A stretch of 64,000 nt of DNA from Candidatus Thiodiazotropha endoloripes (GTDB lineage Bacteria > Pseudomonadota > Gammaproteobacteria > Chromatiales > Chromatiaceae). A program made the translations under genes and the position numbers. The stretch is from the NCBI RefSeq assembly GCF_001708965.1, contig NZ_LVJW01000006.1, positions 1,426,001 to 1,490,000 on the forward strand. The letters are read 5' to 3'. Below, piece after piece: positions 48,033-56,972 of this stretch (the stretch's first letter is position 1; each line of letters opens with the position of its first letter). The notes under the pieces were generated by a model, which was given only the letters and a program-made list of their open reading frames with translations, did no database searches and was not told the DNA's origin.

Positions 48033-48106
48033 ATGTGAAAAACTATTATTCCGGCACAAAATCCAATGGTCGATGGCGTGTCAGAATTTTTGGAGAGAGG
48101 CAATAA

Positions 48107-48730
48107 ATGGCAGCAGTTGCGAATAAACGCTCAGTGATGACCCTCTATTCGGATCCGACGGACCCCTACTGCCACCGGGTCAGGATGGTGCTGGCGGAAA
48201 AAAACATCACCTACGAAGTGGAGGATATCGATCCGCTGAACGTGCCTGAAGAGGTGATGGAGCTGAATCCCTACGGAACCCTTCCAACCCTGGTGGACCG
48301 GGATCTCAAACTGTACGAGTCCCGTATCATCATGGAGTACCTGGATGAGCGGTTTCCCCATCCGCCCCTGTTACCTGTCGATCCTGTCTCCCGTTCAACA
48401 TCGCGTTTGCTGATGTATCGGGTCGAGTCGGATTGGTATCGTCAGCTGGATATCATTCTGAGCGGCAAGAAAGAGGCGGCAAAGGCTCGCAAAGAGCTGC
48501 GTGAGAGCCTGATCTCCACCGCGCCGGTATTTGGCGCCAAGCCCTTCTTCATGAGCGATGAGTTCTCCCTGGTGGATTGTGCTATCGCACCGCTGTTGTG
48601 GCGCCTGCCTGAGATGGGCATCGAGATTCCGGCCAGCGCCAAGGGCCTGCATGAATACTCCAAGCGTCTGTTTGAGAAAGAGTCGTTCATCAAGAGTCTC
48701 TCCGAAGCCGAACAGGAAATGCGTGGTTGA
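48107..48730 (+). CDS. sspA: Stringent starvation protein A
   Basis: 207 residues of GST-like fold: an N-terminal thioredoxin-like part (LYSDPTDPYCHRVRMVLAEK, then NPYGTLPTLVDRDLKLYESRIIMEYLDERFPHP-type segments) and a C-terminal helical domain. SspA binds RNA polymerase and supports stationary-phase and acid-stress gene expression. The position between petABC and sspB is the usual one. Confidence 0.95.
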   Translation: MAAVANKRSVMTLYSDPTDPYCHRVRMVLAEKNITYEVEDIDPLNVPEEVMELNPYGTLPTLVDRDLKLYESRIIMEYLDERFPHPPLLPVDPVSRSTSRLLMYRVESDWYRQLDIILSGKKEAAKARKELRESLISTAPVFGAKPFFMSDEFSLVDCAIAPLLWRLPEMGIEIPASAKGLHEYSKRLFEKESFIKSLSEAEQEMRG

Positions 48731-48933
48731 AACCTTGAATCTGCAGTTGACCGCTCCATTCTGCTACTAAGATTGAAGAGTGATATGAATAAGTGTTCGA
48801 TAGAAGGTATCACCCGCCGGGTGAGTCATGCTACAGGGCGAATTGCACGCCTGTGGCGGCGTTGCAACTCCTTGCCCTGCACCACCACAAGCGCACACTT
48901 CATCCTGTCCATCTGCGGACTCCAGGTTAAACC

Positions 48934-49332
48934 ATGTCAGAGATGACATCCAATCGCCCCTATCTGATCCGTGCCCTCTATGAGTGGCTGGTGGATAACG
49001 GTAAAACTCCCTATCTGATGGTCAATGCGGAGTATCAGGGGGCTGTTGTGCCGATGCAGTTCGTCGAAAACGGACGCATCATTCTGAATGTGGACCCATC
49101 TGCTGTGTTCGGATTGGAGCTGGGGAATGATTGGATCAGCTTCAGTGCCCGCTTCAGGGGTGCTGAGGAAGAGATACTCATCCCCCCAGGTGCGGTGATG
49201 GGGATCTACGCCAAGGAGAATGGTCAGGGCATGCTGTTTCCGGAAGAGGAAGTGGATACTGACAGCGAACCGGAAGACGATCCGGATCCCAAACCGCCCA
49301 GCAGCCGTCCGGCGCTGAAGGTTGTCAAATAG
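48934..49332 (+). CDS. sspB: ClpXP specificity-enhancing factor SspB
   Basis: 132 residues. The SspB fold binds ssrA-tagged peptides (YLIRALYEWLVDNGKTPYL and AEYQGAVVP), followed by an acidic Pro-rich linker and a short basic C-terminal ClpX-tethering motif (RPALKVVK). Delivers tagged proteins to ClpXP. 203 bp after sspA; converges with the DUF3301 gene 1 bp later. Confidence 0.95.
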   Translation: MSEMTSNRPYLIRALYEWLVDNGKTPYLMVNAEYQGAVVPMQFVENGRIILNVDPSAVFGLELGNDWISFSARFRGAEEEILIPPGAVMGIYAKENGQGMLFPEEEVDTDSEPEDDPDPKPPSSRPALKVVK

Positions 49333-49333
49333 C

Positions 49334-49681
49334 TTAATCCTGCTGCTGCTCTGATGGTTCGGCTGGGGGTTGTGGCGGCTGAGGGATATCCATGTGCAGA
49401 CTCACATTGTGCATGCCCAGCATTACCAGATAGCCGGTGCGGCGCCCCGATCCCTCAAGACTGTAGTCAAATGCGTAGACCCGACGTAGTTTCGGACCAC
49501 TACGCAACCAGCGGACTCCCAACCGGTGCAGTGCCACCGTCTGATCCAGAAACTGAACCCCATGGCTTTGACAGCTGCTGCGGCTGATCCGGATCGCCAC
49601 CTCTCTGACTTTCAGACTGTCTCGCCAGAACCAGGCAACCAGCATCAGCAGCAGTAGTAAATTAAGTGTTGAATAGGACAT
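49334..49681 (-). CDS. DUF3301 family protein
   Basis: 115 residues: one N-terminal hydrophobic helix (LNLLLLLMLVAWFWRDSL) and a soluble part with VREVAIRISRSSCQSHGVQFLDQTVAL, GVRWLRS and RRVYAFDYSLEG, then a Pro/Gln-rich tail. This matches the DUF3301 family by pattern. Single-pass membrane protein of unknown function. Convergent with sspB. Confidence 0.82.
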   Translation of the reverse strand: MSYSTLNLLLLLMLVAWFWRDSLKVREVAIRISRSSCQSHGVQFLDQTVALHRLGVRWLRSGPKLRRVYAFDYSLEGSGRRTGYLVMLGMHNVSLHMDIPQPPQPPAEPSEQQQD

Positions 49682-49798
49682 GGGGTGGTGTTGTGATCTT
49701 CTTGATTATAAGGATTCTACCTGATTGGCGACCGCACAGGGATTGCGCATTTACTTTTTAATCAGGCCATTCTCGGCGTTATGCCTACACTAGGGATT

Positions 49799-50308
49799 AT
49801 GGGTCAGATACACATTGTAACGGCAGACATCACCCGGCTGGAAGTTGATGTTATCGTCAATGCCGCCAATACAACCCTGCTTGGTGGTGGGGGGGTGGAT
49901 GGCGCCATCCATCGGGCCGCTGGTGGGGAGCTGCTCGACTACTGCCGTAGCCTCGGCGGCTGCCAGGTAGGTGAGGCGAAATTGACGCCCGGTTACAATC
50001 TGCCCGCAAAATGGGTGATTCATACGGTTGGGCCGATTTGGCAGGGTGGCACCCTGGGTGAACCGAAACTGCTTCGGGAGTGTTACGAGAACAGCCTCGC
50101 CCTGGCGTCAGAACATAAGCTGCAGCAGATCGCCTTCCCCGGCATCAGCACCGGCGTCTATGGTTATCCCAAGCGCGAGGCGGCTGAGATCGCTCTGTCG
50201 GTGATGCAAGCCTGGCGGGAACGTTTCCAACGCATTATCGCATGCTGTTTCAGTGAGGCTGATGCGCAGCTCTATCAAAACGCCTGTGCTCAGTGCATTC
50301 GGGAATAG
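49799..50308 (+). CDS. Macro-domain protein (O-acetyl-ADP-ribose deacetylase type)
   Basis: 169 residues, a single macro domain. ADP-ribose-binding motifs [20 protein letters not shown] (note the Gly run and the catalytic-site Asp/His), then [17 protein letters not shown] and [12 protein letters not shown]. Closest in pattern to YmdB/MacroD-like enzymes that remove acetyl or ADP-ribose groups. ATG 49799 follows AGGGAT; the in-frame ATG at 49781 is an alternative. Stands alone before the polysaccharide region. Confidence 0.93.
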   Translation: MGQIHIVTADITRLEVDVIVNAANTTLLGGGGVDGAIHRAAGGELLDYCRSLGGCQVGEAKLTPGYNLPAKWVIHTVGPIWQGGTLGEPKLLRECYENSLALASEHKLQQIAFPGISTGVYGYPKREAAEIALSVMQAWRERFQRIIACCFSEADAQLYQNACAQCIRE

Positions 50309-50447
50309 GTCTTTATGGTTGATTCCAGCTTTGGAATCTCTTGCTGGCTCTAAACCTGACGTTGCCTGTGCCTTGATTGGAAAGGTGATATCATGCGCTC
50401 CTTACAGGACAGGCCTAAGCTGAATGGCGCTTATCTTAAGCCGCATC

Positions 50448-50468
50448 TGGTGGGGCCACGCCCCACCA
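50448..50468. other. Perfect short hairpin ahead of the polysaccharide genes
   Basis: TGGTGGGGC (50448-50456), 3-nt loop, GCCCCACCA (50460-50468). No T tract follows on either strand. The 10-mer GCCTAAGCTG occurs on both sides, at 50413-50422 and 50506-50515. Confidence 0.6.
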
Positions 50469-50539
50469 AAACCCATTGATGGTACACACTGCCATTTTGG
50501 GCCGAGCCTAAGCTGTCTTAATGCAACTGTTGTCTACTG

Positions 50540-51712
50540 ATGGCGCTATCCGGATTAGATAAACCCATGCCCGATTCATCCAAACCTGTTCCTCACGTCT
50601 GTCTGTTTATTCTGAAGTTTGGTGACGGTGGCGTTGAACGCATGATGGTCAATATTGCCAGAGGGTTGGCACTGATCGGGGTGAAGGTCGATTTCATCAT
50701 CAAAAACAGCAATGCCCCCTATCTCCATCTGCTGCCCGAGAACGTTCGGGTGATCAAGTTTCCGGTGGCCAAACAGAGCGACTCCCTGCCCAGGTTGCTC
50801 GACTATCTGCAGCAGAACGATCCCGACATCCTGCTGACGGCAAAGACCCGGGATGACGAGATCGCCATGCAGGCGCGGCAACACCACAGTGGCAAGACAC
50901 GCTTCTACCTGCGCCCGGGCACGGCTCTGGTCTCGCGCATGAAGGCCCGGGGCATGGGCTGGCTGCGGCGTTGGCTGAAGACCCGTAATCTGGTCAAGTT
51001 GTTCAACCAGACCGATGGTGTGGTCGCGGTCTCCCAGGGGGTTGCGGATGAAGTGATGGCGTTGAGCGGTATCCCCCGGGAGCGGATCAATGTGATCAAA
51101 AACCCAACCATCACCCCCGAGCTCTATCAACAGTCACTGGCCGAGCTGCCGGATCCCTGGCTGGCTGAGGGCCAACCGCCGGTGATACTCGGTATCGGCG
51201 GATTGCGCCGGCAAAAGGATTTTCCCACCCTGTTGCGTGCCTTTGCCCAGGTGCGACAGCAGCAGCCCTGTCGTCTGATGATTCTTGGTCAGGGAAATAA
51301 AGAGGCGCAGTTGAAACAGCTCGCCGGGGAGTTGGCGATTGAGGACGATTTTCGTCTCGCTGGCTTTGTCGACAACCCCTACGTCTATCTGAAACATGCC
51401 GGACTGTTTGTACTCTCCTCGCTGTGGGAGGGATCCCCCAACGTGCTCACCGAAGCACTGGCCCTGGGCACCCCCTCGGTCAGCACCGACTGCCCCTCCG
51501 GTCCCTTTGAGATTACCCGGGCAGGTGAAGTGGCGCCGTTAGTCGAAGTGGGGGATGTGGACGGTCTGGCCAAGGCGATGCTGCAAACCCTGAATCAGCC
51601 GCCGGATCCTGAAAAGCTTAAGGCGGCGGTAAGTGAGTACACCCTGGAGCGAAGCGCCAGAAGCTATCTTGCTGCATTCGGCCTGACAGCCCCAGTGGCG
51701 GTCGATGGTTGA
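50540..51712 (+). CDS. GT4-family glycosyltransferase
   Basis: 390 residues, GT-B fold. N-terminal acceptor half starts with GDGGVERMMVNIARGLA; the C-terminal donor half has GIGGLRRQKDFPTLLRAFAQV, then SSLWEGSPNVLTEALALGTPSVSTDCPSGPFEI (nucleotide-sugar Glu-x7-Glu region). Probably adds a sugar to a surface polysaccharide. Very similar in layout to the genes at 51705 and 56969. The next gene overlaps it by 8 bp. ATG 50567 is another possible start. Confidence 0.9.
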   Translation: MALSGLDKPMPDSSKPVPHVCLFILKFGDGGVERMMVNIARGLALIGVKVDFIIKNSNAPYLHLLPENVRVIKFPVAKQSDSLPRLLDYLQQNDPDILLTAKTRDDEIAMQARQHHSGKTRFYLRPGTALVSRMKARGMGWLRRWLKTRNLVKLFNQTDGVVAVSQGVADEVMALSGIPRERINVIKNPTITPELYQQSLAELPDPWLAEGQPPVILGIGGLRRQKDFPTLLRAFAQVRQQQPCRLMILGQGNKEAQLKQLAGELAIEDDFRLAGFVDNPYVYLKHAGLFVLSSLWEGSPNVLTEALALGTPSVSTDCPSGPFEITRAGEVAPLVEVGDVDGLAKAMLQTLNQPPDPEKLKAAVSEYTLERSARSYLAAFGLTAPVAVDG

Positions 51713-52823
51713 GTCCCGCCGTATCGCCTGCTTTCTTGCCACCTCCGGCCACAGTGGCGTGGACCGGCTGGCGAAAAACCTGCTGCCCGGTATGGCCGAT
51801 GCGGGCTATCAGGTCGACCTGCTGAAGATCCACAACCATGGACCGGAGCTGAATCACCCTCTGCCGGAGAATCTGCGGGTGGTGGAGTTCAAAGCCAAGC
51901 ATGTCTATCCCGCCCTGCCGGAGCTGATTCGGTATCTGAAACAGAACCGTCCCGAGGTACTGCTCTCAGACAAGGACCGGGTCAATCGTACCGCCCTGCT
52001 GGCCAATGCCCTGAGCGGCAATCGTGCCCGGGTTGCGGTACGCAGCGGAACCACGGTGAGTAAGAATCTGGCCAGCCGCAGTCGCTTCGATCGCTTCGTG
52101 CAGCGTAATTCCATGCGCTACCTCTATCGTCATGCGGATACCATCCTGGTTCCATCTCAGGGTGCGGCGGATGATTTTGCCGACTACATCGGTGTTGAGC
52201 GCTCACGAATTGAAGTGGTGCCCAGCCCGATTATCACGCCGAGATTTTATCAGCGGCTGAATCAGCCGCTTGATCATCCCTGGTTCAAACCCGGTGAACC
52301 GAGAGTGATCCTTGGGGTGGGAGAGCTCTGCCGCCGAAAAGACTTTACCACCCTGATACGGGCATTCGCACGGCTCAAGGATCGATATGACTGCCGCCTG
52401 ATGATCGTTGGTGAAGGGCGTGCCCGTGAGCGGCTCGAAGCCGAAGTAAAAAAGCTGGGTCTGGAGCAGCGGGTCTCACTCCCTGGCTTTGTGGACAGCC
52501 CCTACCCCTACATGAAGGCCTCGGCGCTGTTTGTGCTCTCCTCTTTATGGGAAGGATTGGGGGCAGTGCTGGTTGAAGCCCTGGCTGCCGGGACACCGGT
52601 GGCTTCCACCAGTTGCCCGAGTGGCCCTGAGGAGCTGCTCGGGGATCTGCCTGGAGAGCCACTGGCGCCACCGGGCGATCCGGCCGCCCTGGCCGATGCA
52701 ATGGCCAGGCAACTGGACAATCCATTGCCCAGGGAGCGGCTTCAGGCTGCGGCGGCACCCTACATGTTGGAGAAAAGTGTCGCCAGCTACTTGAAGGCCA
52801 TAGGGTTGCCGCAGGCCGAGTAA
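51705..52823 (+). CDS. GT4-family glycosyltransferase (paralogue)
   Basis: 372 residues, GT-B fold. HSGVDRLAKNLLPGMA opens the acceptor domain. The donor domain has GVGELCRRKDFTTLIRAFARL, then SSLWEGLGAVLVEALAAGTPVASTSCPSGPEEL. The motifs follow those of the preceding gene and of the one at 56969, which points to gene duplication. Overlaps the upstream glycosyltransferase by 8 bp (two-gene operon). Substrates not deducible. Confidence 0.9.
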   Translation: MVESRRIACFLATSGHSGVDRLAKNLLPGMADAGYQVDLLKIHNHGPELNHPLPENLRVVEFKAKHVYPALPELIRYLKQNRPEVLLSDKDRVNRTALLANALSGNRARVAVRSGTTVSKNLASRSRFDRFVQRNSMRYLYRHADTILVPSQGAADDFADYIGVERSRIEVVPSPIITPRFYQRLNQPLDHPWFKPGEPRVILGVGELCRRKDFTTLIRAFARLKDRYDCRLMIVGEGRARERLEAEVKKLGLEQRVSLPGFVDSPYPYMKASALFVLSSLWEGLGAVLVEALAAGTPVASTSCPSGPEELLGDLPGEPLAPPGDPAALADAMARQLDNPLPRERLQAAAAPYMLEKSVASYLKAIGLPQAE

Positions 52824-53327
52824 GCCAGCTGCTTGGGTTGGCTGATAGTCAACATCGACGGAATTAGTGCGACATGGTGGTCAAACAGATTATGTATCGA
52901 GTTGGCCTGACCAGGCTTGCCGCGTTCACTCCGGATCAGGCCTGAATCCAGCTGCCCAAGTTGATGGAACCTTCAATCACGTATCCTCAGTTTCCTTGTA
53001 TCATCAATTCAGTATTTTTATTCTTGTTTTGGCGCTTGCCAGCGTGGTGTCCGCTTTTATTCAATCCTTTTATCTGGCATCTTTGTACAGTGTTTAATTT
53101 GTTCAGTGACGGGGTGTTTTGCATCGAATCCCGTTAAATGTGTAGAGACCGGTTTCAACGGTCCACGCTTTCAGGATCCAAGTCTGCACTGGGTTCGAGA
53201 ACAAACAACCAAGACACCTAAGAGCTTCTCTGAATAGCCGTATCTCGGTCGCCAGGGAGCCTGGATCTGACCTGAAGGGAGCGCGATGCAGGTCATCGCA
53301 ATCAATCTGGCATGGGGGGAAGTTGAG
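52824..53327. other. Spacer before the protease module
   Basis: About 500 bp with no supported gene. The 76-residue plus-strand frame at 52867 has one hydrophobic segment but no start context or relatives I recognise. The protease module promoter is probably here. Confidence 0.45.
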
Positions 53328-53975
53328 ATGAAACATCTTCGGGCACTACGAGATTGTTGTCTGCCGATCATTTTTTTCATGACCATCGCCACGGCCTGTG
53401 CCGGACCCTCGGCCGGTACGCTGAATAACAAATCCTACAAGAGCATCGCCACACTTCAGCAGCAATATGTCTGGTACGACGGCGACGAGGCAAGAACCGT
53501 CTGGCTCAATCCAAGCCTGATCGTGGAGTTTGAATCTTCCGATGCCACCGCATCCGTGATGCGCCAGCGCTACAACGGGCGGGATGTGGCGGCGTTTCCG
53601 GCTCAAGGTAGTGTGCGCTTCTGGCGGCTCGAGTCGGGTAACTCATTAAACGTGACGCAACAGGCGAAATCCGAGCAGTATGCCGGCAGGCTTTCACCGG
53701 TATTTCACGACTCTTCCACTGAGGGAGGGCCGTTAAGGGCGCTACCCGGCGGGCTGATTGTGACCCTCGATCCAAGCTGGGAGAAGCCTCAGATTGATAA
53801 TTGGTTGATTCGCAAAGGCCTTGAAGTGGAGCGCCGCTTACCTATTGGTGCTCACACCTATCTGTTGCGTACCGCACCAGGGATTGAAGCCCTGGAACTC
53901 GCCAATCAATTGCGGGAGTCCGGTGAAGTTGTCAATGCAACCCCCAATTGGTGGAAACCCAGTTCAAGGCGTTAG
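53328..53975 (+). CDS. Putative stand-alone subtilisin prodomain-like lipoprotein
   Basis: 215 residues. Signal sequence with a lipobox-like ATAC24, so probably an outer-membrane or inner-membrane lipoprotein. Residues ~45-130 (YVWYDGDEARTVWL) and ~138-210 (GGLIVTLDPSW, IRKGLEVERRLPIG, LANQLRESGEVVNATPNW) read like the split-beta prodomain that folds and inhibits subtilisin-family proteases (fervidolysin or I9 type). It ends 3 bp before a S8 protease that has no prodomain of its own. An intramolecular-chaperone or inhibitor role acting in trans is inference. ATG 53328 (GGGGGAAG upstream) is preferred over 53286. Confidence 0.72.
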   Translation: MKHLRALRDCCLPIIFFMTIATACAGPSAGTLNNKSYKSIATLQQQYVWYDGDEARTVWLNPSLIVEFESSDATASVMRQRYNGRDVAAFPAQGSVRFWRLESGNSLNVTQQAKSEQYAGRLSPVFHDSSTEGGPLRALPGGLIVTLDPSWEKPQIDNWLIRKGLEVERRLPIGAHTYLLRTAPGIEALELANQLRESGEVVNATPNWWKPSSRR

Positions 53976-53978
53976 AGC

Positions 53979-56144
53979 ATGACGATCGCAATTCAATCGA
54001 AACAGAATCCAAACGGATTCAGGTGGGGGCCGCTGGCCGGGTTCCTATTGGTGTTAACCACCGGCCTGCTCGGTTCTTGCGGCGGTGTTGAAGATGATGA
54101 GGATGTGGAAGATGAGATCATCGATCAACTGACGACCTTTCTGCTGACCATCAATATTACCGGAGACGGTGAAGGTGGCATCATCTCTACCCCAAGCGGT
54201 ATCAATTGCAGTGAAATCGACAGTGTTTGCTCGGCGCGATTCGACAGTGGCAGCCGTGTGACGTTAAACGTCTATCCAGCCCCTGACAACGCCGTTGAGG
54301 AGTGGAGCGGTGGTGGTTGTTCCGGAGCCGGAACCAGTTGCGTGGTGACGATCAACGCCGATACCGAGATCTATCTGACCCTGACTCAGGGTGACCCGCT
54401 CTATGATCAGCAGTGGCACATCAAGAATACCGGGCAGAGTGGTGCTACCGCCGGAGAGGATATCAATGCAGAGCCCGTATGGGATGTGGACGGGATCAAG
54501 GGCCGCGGTGTACGCATCGTGGTGGTTGATGATGGTGTGGAGATCGGCCATGAAGATCTTGCCGCCAATGTGGCGGTGGATCAGAGCTGGGACTATCAAA
54601 ACAGCGATACCGATCCATCGCCACCGCAACCCAGTGCGTCCGACCCATTCGCCCACGGTACCGCCGTGGCGGGACTGATTGCGGCTCGGGATTTGAATGG
54701 GGTGGGTGTGCGTGGTGTCGCGCCTCGCGCCAGTCTGATTGGCTATAACGCGATCCTCACCAATACCGATGCGGATAAAGCCGACGCCATGTCACGTGAT
54801 GCGGTGGACAACGCGGTATCCAGTAACAGTTGGGGTTCGTTCGACAGCACCGGCATGCTTGAGTCGCCACCGTCGTTATGGGAATCCGCGATCCAGACCG
54901 GTCTCGCCAGCGGCCGTTTCGGTCGAGGCATTGTGTATGTGTTTGCCGGAGGCAATGGGGCAGAGAGAGGGGATAATTCCAATCATGACGGGTATGTGAA
55001 CAACCGGGGAGTGATTGCGGTGGGGGCCGTCGGCAATGATGGTAGACAGGTCGACTTCTCCGAGAGTGGCGCCAATCTGTGGGTCAGCGCACCGGGCTCA
55101 GATTGTGTTCTCTCAACCGATAGAACCGGCGAATTGCCCTACAACGACTCCAGCGATGGAACCGCCGACGTGTCGAACCGCAGTTACACCTGCTTCAGTG
55201 GGACATCGGCTGCAGCACCGGTCGTCTCCGGTGTGGTTGGCCTGATACTCGAAGCGAATCCCAATCTGGGTTGGCGGGATGTGCGCATGATTCTGGCCCA
55301 GAGTGCACGTAAAAACCACGCCTCTGATTCCGGCTGGCTGACCACAGGAACCAATCCCCGTTACCATTTCAATCACAAGTATGGTTTTGGTGTTCCTGAT
55401 GCTCAGGCGGCTGTCGCACTGGCGCGCAGCTGGACCAATCTCGGCCAGGAGCGAACCCATGAGACGGATCTGGAGAGTCCGAATGAACCGATCGCGGATA
55501 TGGGTACAACAACCAGTACCATTACCGTATCCAACAGCGGCATCGACCATATTGAGTATGTTGAAATCACCTTCAGCGCCAGCCATACGGAGCCCGGTGA
55601 TCTCGAAGTTCTGCTGACCGGTCCCGATGGCTCACAGAGTGTGCTTAGCGAGCCCCGTGGCTGTTCCAGCGGATTCCCTCTGTTCACTCGGGTGACCTGC
55701 AGCAGTTTCAGTGGCTGGGTGTTCGGCAGTGCCCGACACCTTGGGGGTGAAGCCGATGGTGAATGGACCTTGACGGTACGGGATCGGGTGACCGGCGATA
55801 GCGGTACCTTACAGTCCTGGCGTCTGAAGTTTTATGGCACCGGTGAACCGGAAGCCTGCAGCAGTACCCAGAATGCGGGAGGTGACACACCGGACACCCG
55901 TCAGATCGAGTTGGGTCAGAATTCAGGGAGTTTCGATTTCTACTACGAAACCTACAACATTCGTGATCGCATGCGCTTGCACTATGAAGGCGAGCTGTTG
56001 TTCGATAGCGGTTGTGTGGGTGAGGATAGGACAGTACCCATCAGCTACTCGGGCAACTCGTCGGTGATCGCGGTAGAGGTGGTTCCCAACTGTGAGGGTA
56101 CCAGTGGCACCGCATGGGAATACACGGTGAACTGTCCACAGTAA
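53979..56144 (+). CDS. Kexin-like (S8B) serine protease lipoprotein with P domain
   Basis: 721 residues. Lipobox LGSC34, then an acidic stretch; a ~55-137 segment resembling bacterial beta-repeat modules with Cys residues; S8 catalytic domain ~138-490 with D184 (VVVDDGVEI), H226 (FAHGTAVAG), oxyanion N326 (AGGNG) and S410 (SGTSAAAP); a P/Homo B domain ~505-622 (DLEVLLTGPDGS, GEWTLTVRD); and a C-terminal ~95-residue domain of unknown role. D-D-G at the active Asp and the P domain are the marks of kexin/furin-like enzymes, which in eukaryotes cleave after basic pairs. Bacterial specificity is unknown. 3 bp after the prodomain-like gene. Confidence 0.9.
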   Translation: MTIAIQSKQNPNGFRWGPLAGFLLVLTTGLLGSCGGVEDDEDVEDEIIDQLTTFLLTINITGDGEGGIISTPSGINCSEIDSVCSARFDSGSRVTLNVYPAPDNAVEEWSGGGCSGAGTSCVVTINADTEIYLTLTQGDPLYDQQWHIKNTGQSGATAGEDINAEPVWDVDGIKGRGVRIVVVDDGVEIGHEDLAANVAVDQSWDYQNSDTDPSPPQPSASDPFAHGTAVAGLIAARDLNGVGVRGVAPRASLIGYNAILTNTDADKADAMSRDAVDNAVSSNSWGSFDSTGMLESPPSLWESAIQTGLASGRFGRGIVYVFAGGNGAERGDNSNHDGYVNNRGVIAVGAVGNDGRQVDFSESGANLWVSAPGSDCVLSTDRTGELPYNDSSDGTADVSNRSYTCFSGTSAAAPVVSGVVGLILEANPNLGWRDVRMILAQSARKNHASDSGWLTTGTNPRYHFNHKYGFGVPDAQAAVALARSWTNLGQERTHETDLESPNEPIADMGTTTSTITVSNSGIDHIEYVEITFSASHTEPGDLEVLLTGPDGSQSVLSEPRGCSSGFPLFTRVTCSSFSGWVFGSARHLGGEADGEWTLTVRDRVTGDSGTLQSWRLKFYGTGEPEACSSTQNAGGDTPDTRQIELGQNSGSFDFYYETYNIRDRMRLHYEGELLFDSGCVGEDRTVPISYSGNSSVIAVEVVPNCEGTSGTAWEYTVNCPQ

Positions 56145-56163
56145 CGCATCTGTGATGAACGGC

Positions 56164-56205
56164 TCCCGGGCTGAGGATTCTCGACGGAAGCCTCTCGGCC
56201 CGGGA
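56164..56205. terminator. Hairpin after the protease gene
   Basis: 12-bp arms (TCCCGGGCTGAG, 56164-56175, and 56194-56205 with one G-U pair) with an 18-nt loop. Only a weak T stretch follows (ATTGTC), so termination may be Rho-assisted. Confidence 0.55.
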
Positions 56206-56297
56206 TTGTCCGAAGGTTATGATGGCGGCGGCTTCAACCTGGCATTGATCATCAGCCGGTGCTTTTGGATTCAACCTACAATACAGCCCAACCGAAG

Positions 56298-56972
56298 TCA
56301 CCTGGCCTGATCGAAATGATAACCAAAGGCTTCGATGTCCCGTTTGAAATGGTTACCGACCAGTTCCGCCAGGTCGTCCGTATAGTACTCCCGATAATCC
56401 TTTGAGCGATCTTTTGCCCGGCGTTTGTGGGGCAGACTGATGCCATCGATCTTGAGTTGGGTTGTGATCGATTTGAAATCTTCCGCCAGGTTTTCGTAGT
56501 GGCCGATGAAATCCACCAGGATCTTCCCCTGCAGGTCGACCAGGTAGTCGAGCTGGGATTGGATGGAGGTGTCCACATGGTATTGATAGGGCCGCTCCGG
56601 ATCGAGTTTCCAACGGATGAAATGGTCGAAGTCCTCGATATGGGAGATCAGATGGGGGCGTTCCCGGCGGATGTGATGGTAGGAGCTGACCTGGAGATCC
56701 CAGGGGTTGCGCACAATAGCGAACTTGAACAGGTTGTTGAAGAACTGTTCCGGCAACAACTCCTTGGCGGCGACGATCCTTGAGTGACGGGGGAACTTGG
56801 TGCCGATGCGGTGTCCGCTCAGATGGCTGAAGCGGGAGCAGAGAAACATCGGGTAGTACCAGGGGTCACGCCAGCGCAAGGGCTGCAGTGCCGATCTGAC
56901 ACTGGTGCCGCCGGTCTTGGCGATGTGTACGAACAGAAAATTGTATTTGATGGAAAGCAGCATGGTGTTCAA
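56298..56972 (-). CDS. Sulfotransferase family 2 (carbohydrate-type)
   Basis: 224 residues. 5'-phosphosulfate-binding loop in FVHIAKTGGTSVRSAL and 3'-phosphate motif in FAIVRNPWDLQVSSYHH, as in PAPS-dependent Golgi-type/bacterial family 2 sulfotransferases. Transfers sulfate from PAPS, most likely to a glycan given the neighbouring glycosyltransferases. Last gene of a minus-strand operon; its ATG overlaps the stop of the glycosyltransferase by 4 bp. Confidence 0.88.
   Translation of the reverse strand: MNTMLLSIKYNFLFVHIAKTGGTSVRSALQPLRWRDPWYYPMFLCSRFSHLSGHRIGTKFPRHSRIVAAKELLPEQFFNNLFKFAIVRNPWDLQVSSYHHIRRERPHLISHIEDFDHFIRWKLDPERPYQYHVDTSIQSQLDYLVDLQGKILVDFIGHYENLAEDFKSITTQLKIDGISLPHKRRAKDRSKDYREYYTDDLAELVGNHFKRDIEAFGYHFDQAR

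Noticed and set aside
52867-53097. 76-residue plus-strand frame with a hydrophobic tail in the spacer before the protease pair
   Set aside because: No ribosome binding site, no conserved pattern; the hydrophobic end could arise by chance in T-rich DNA.
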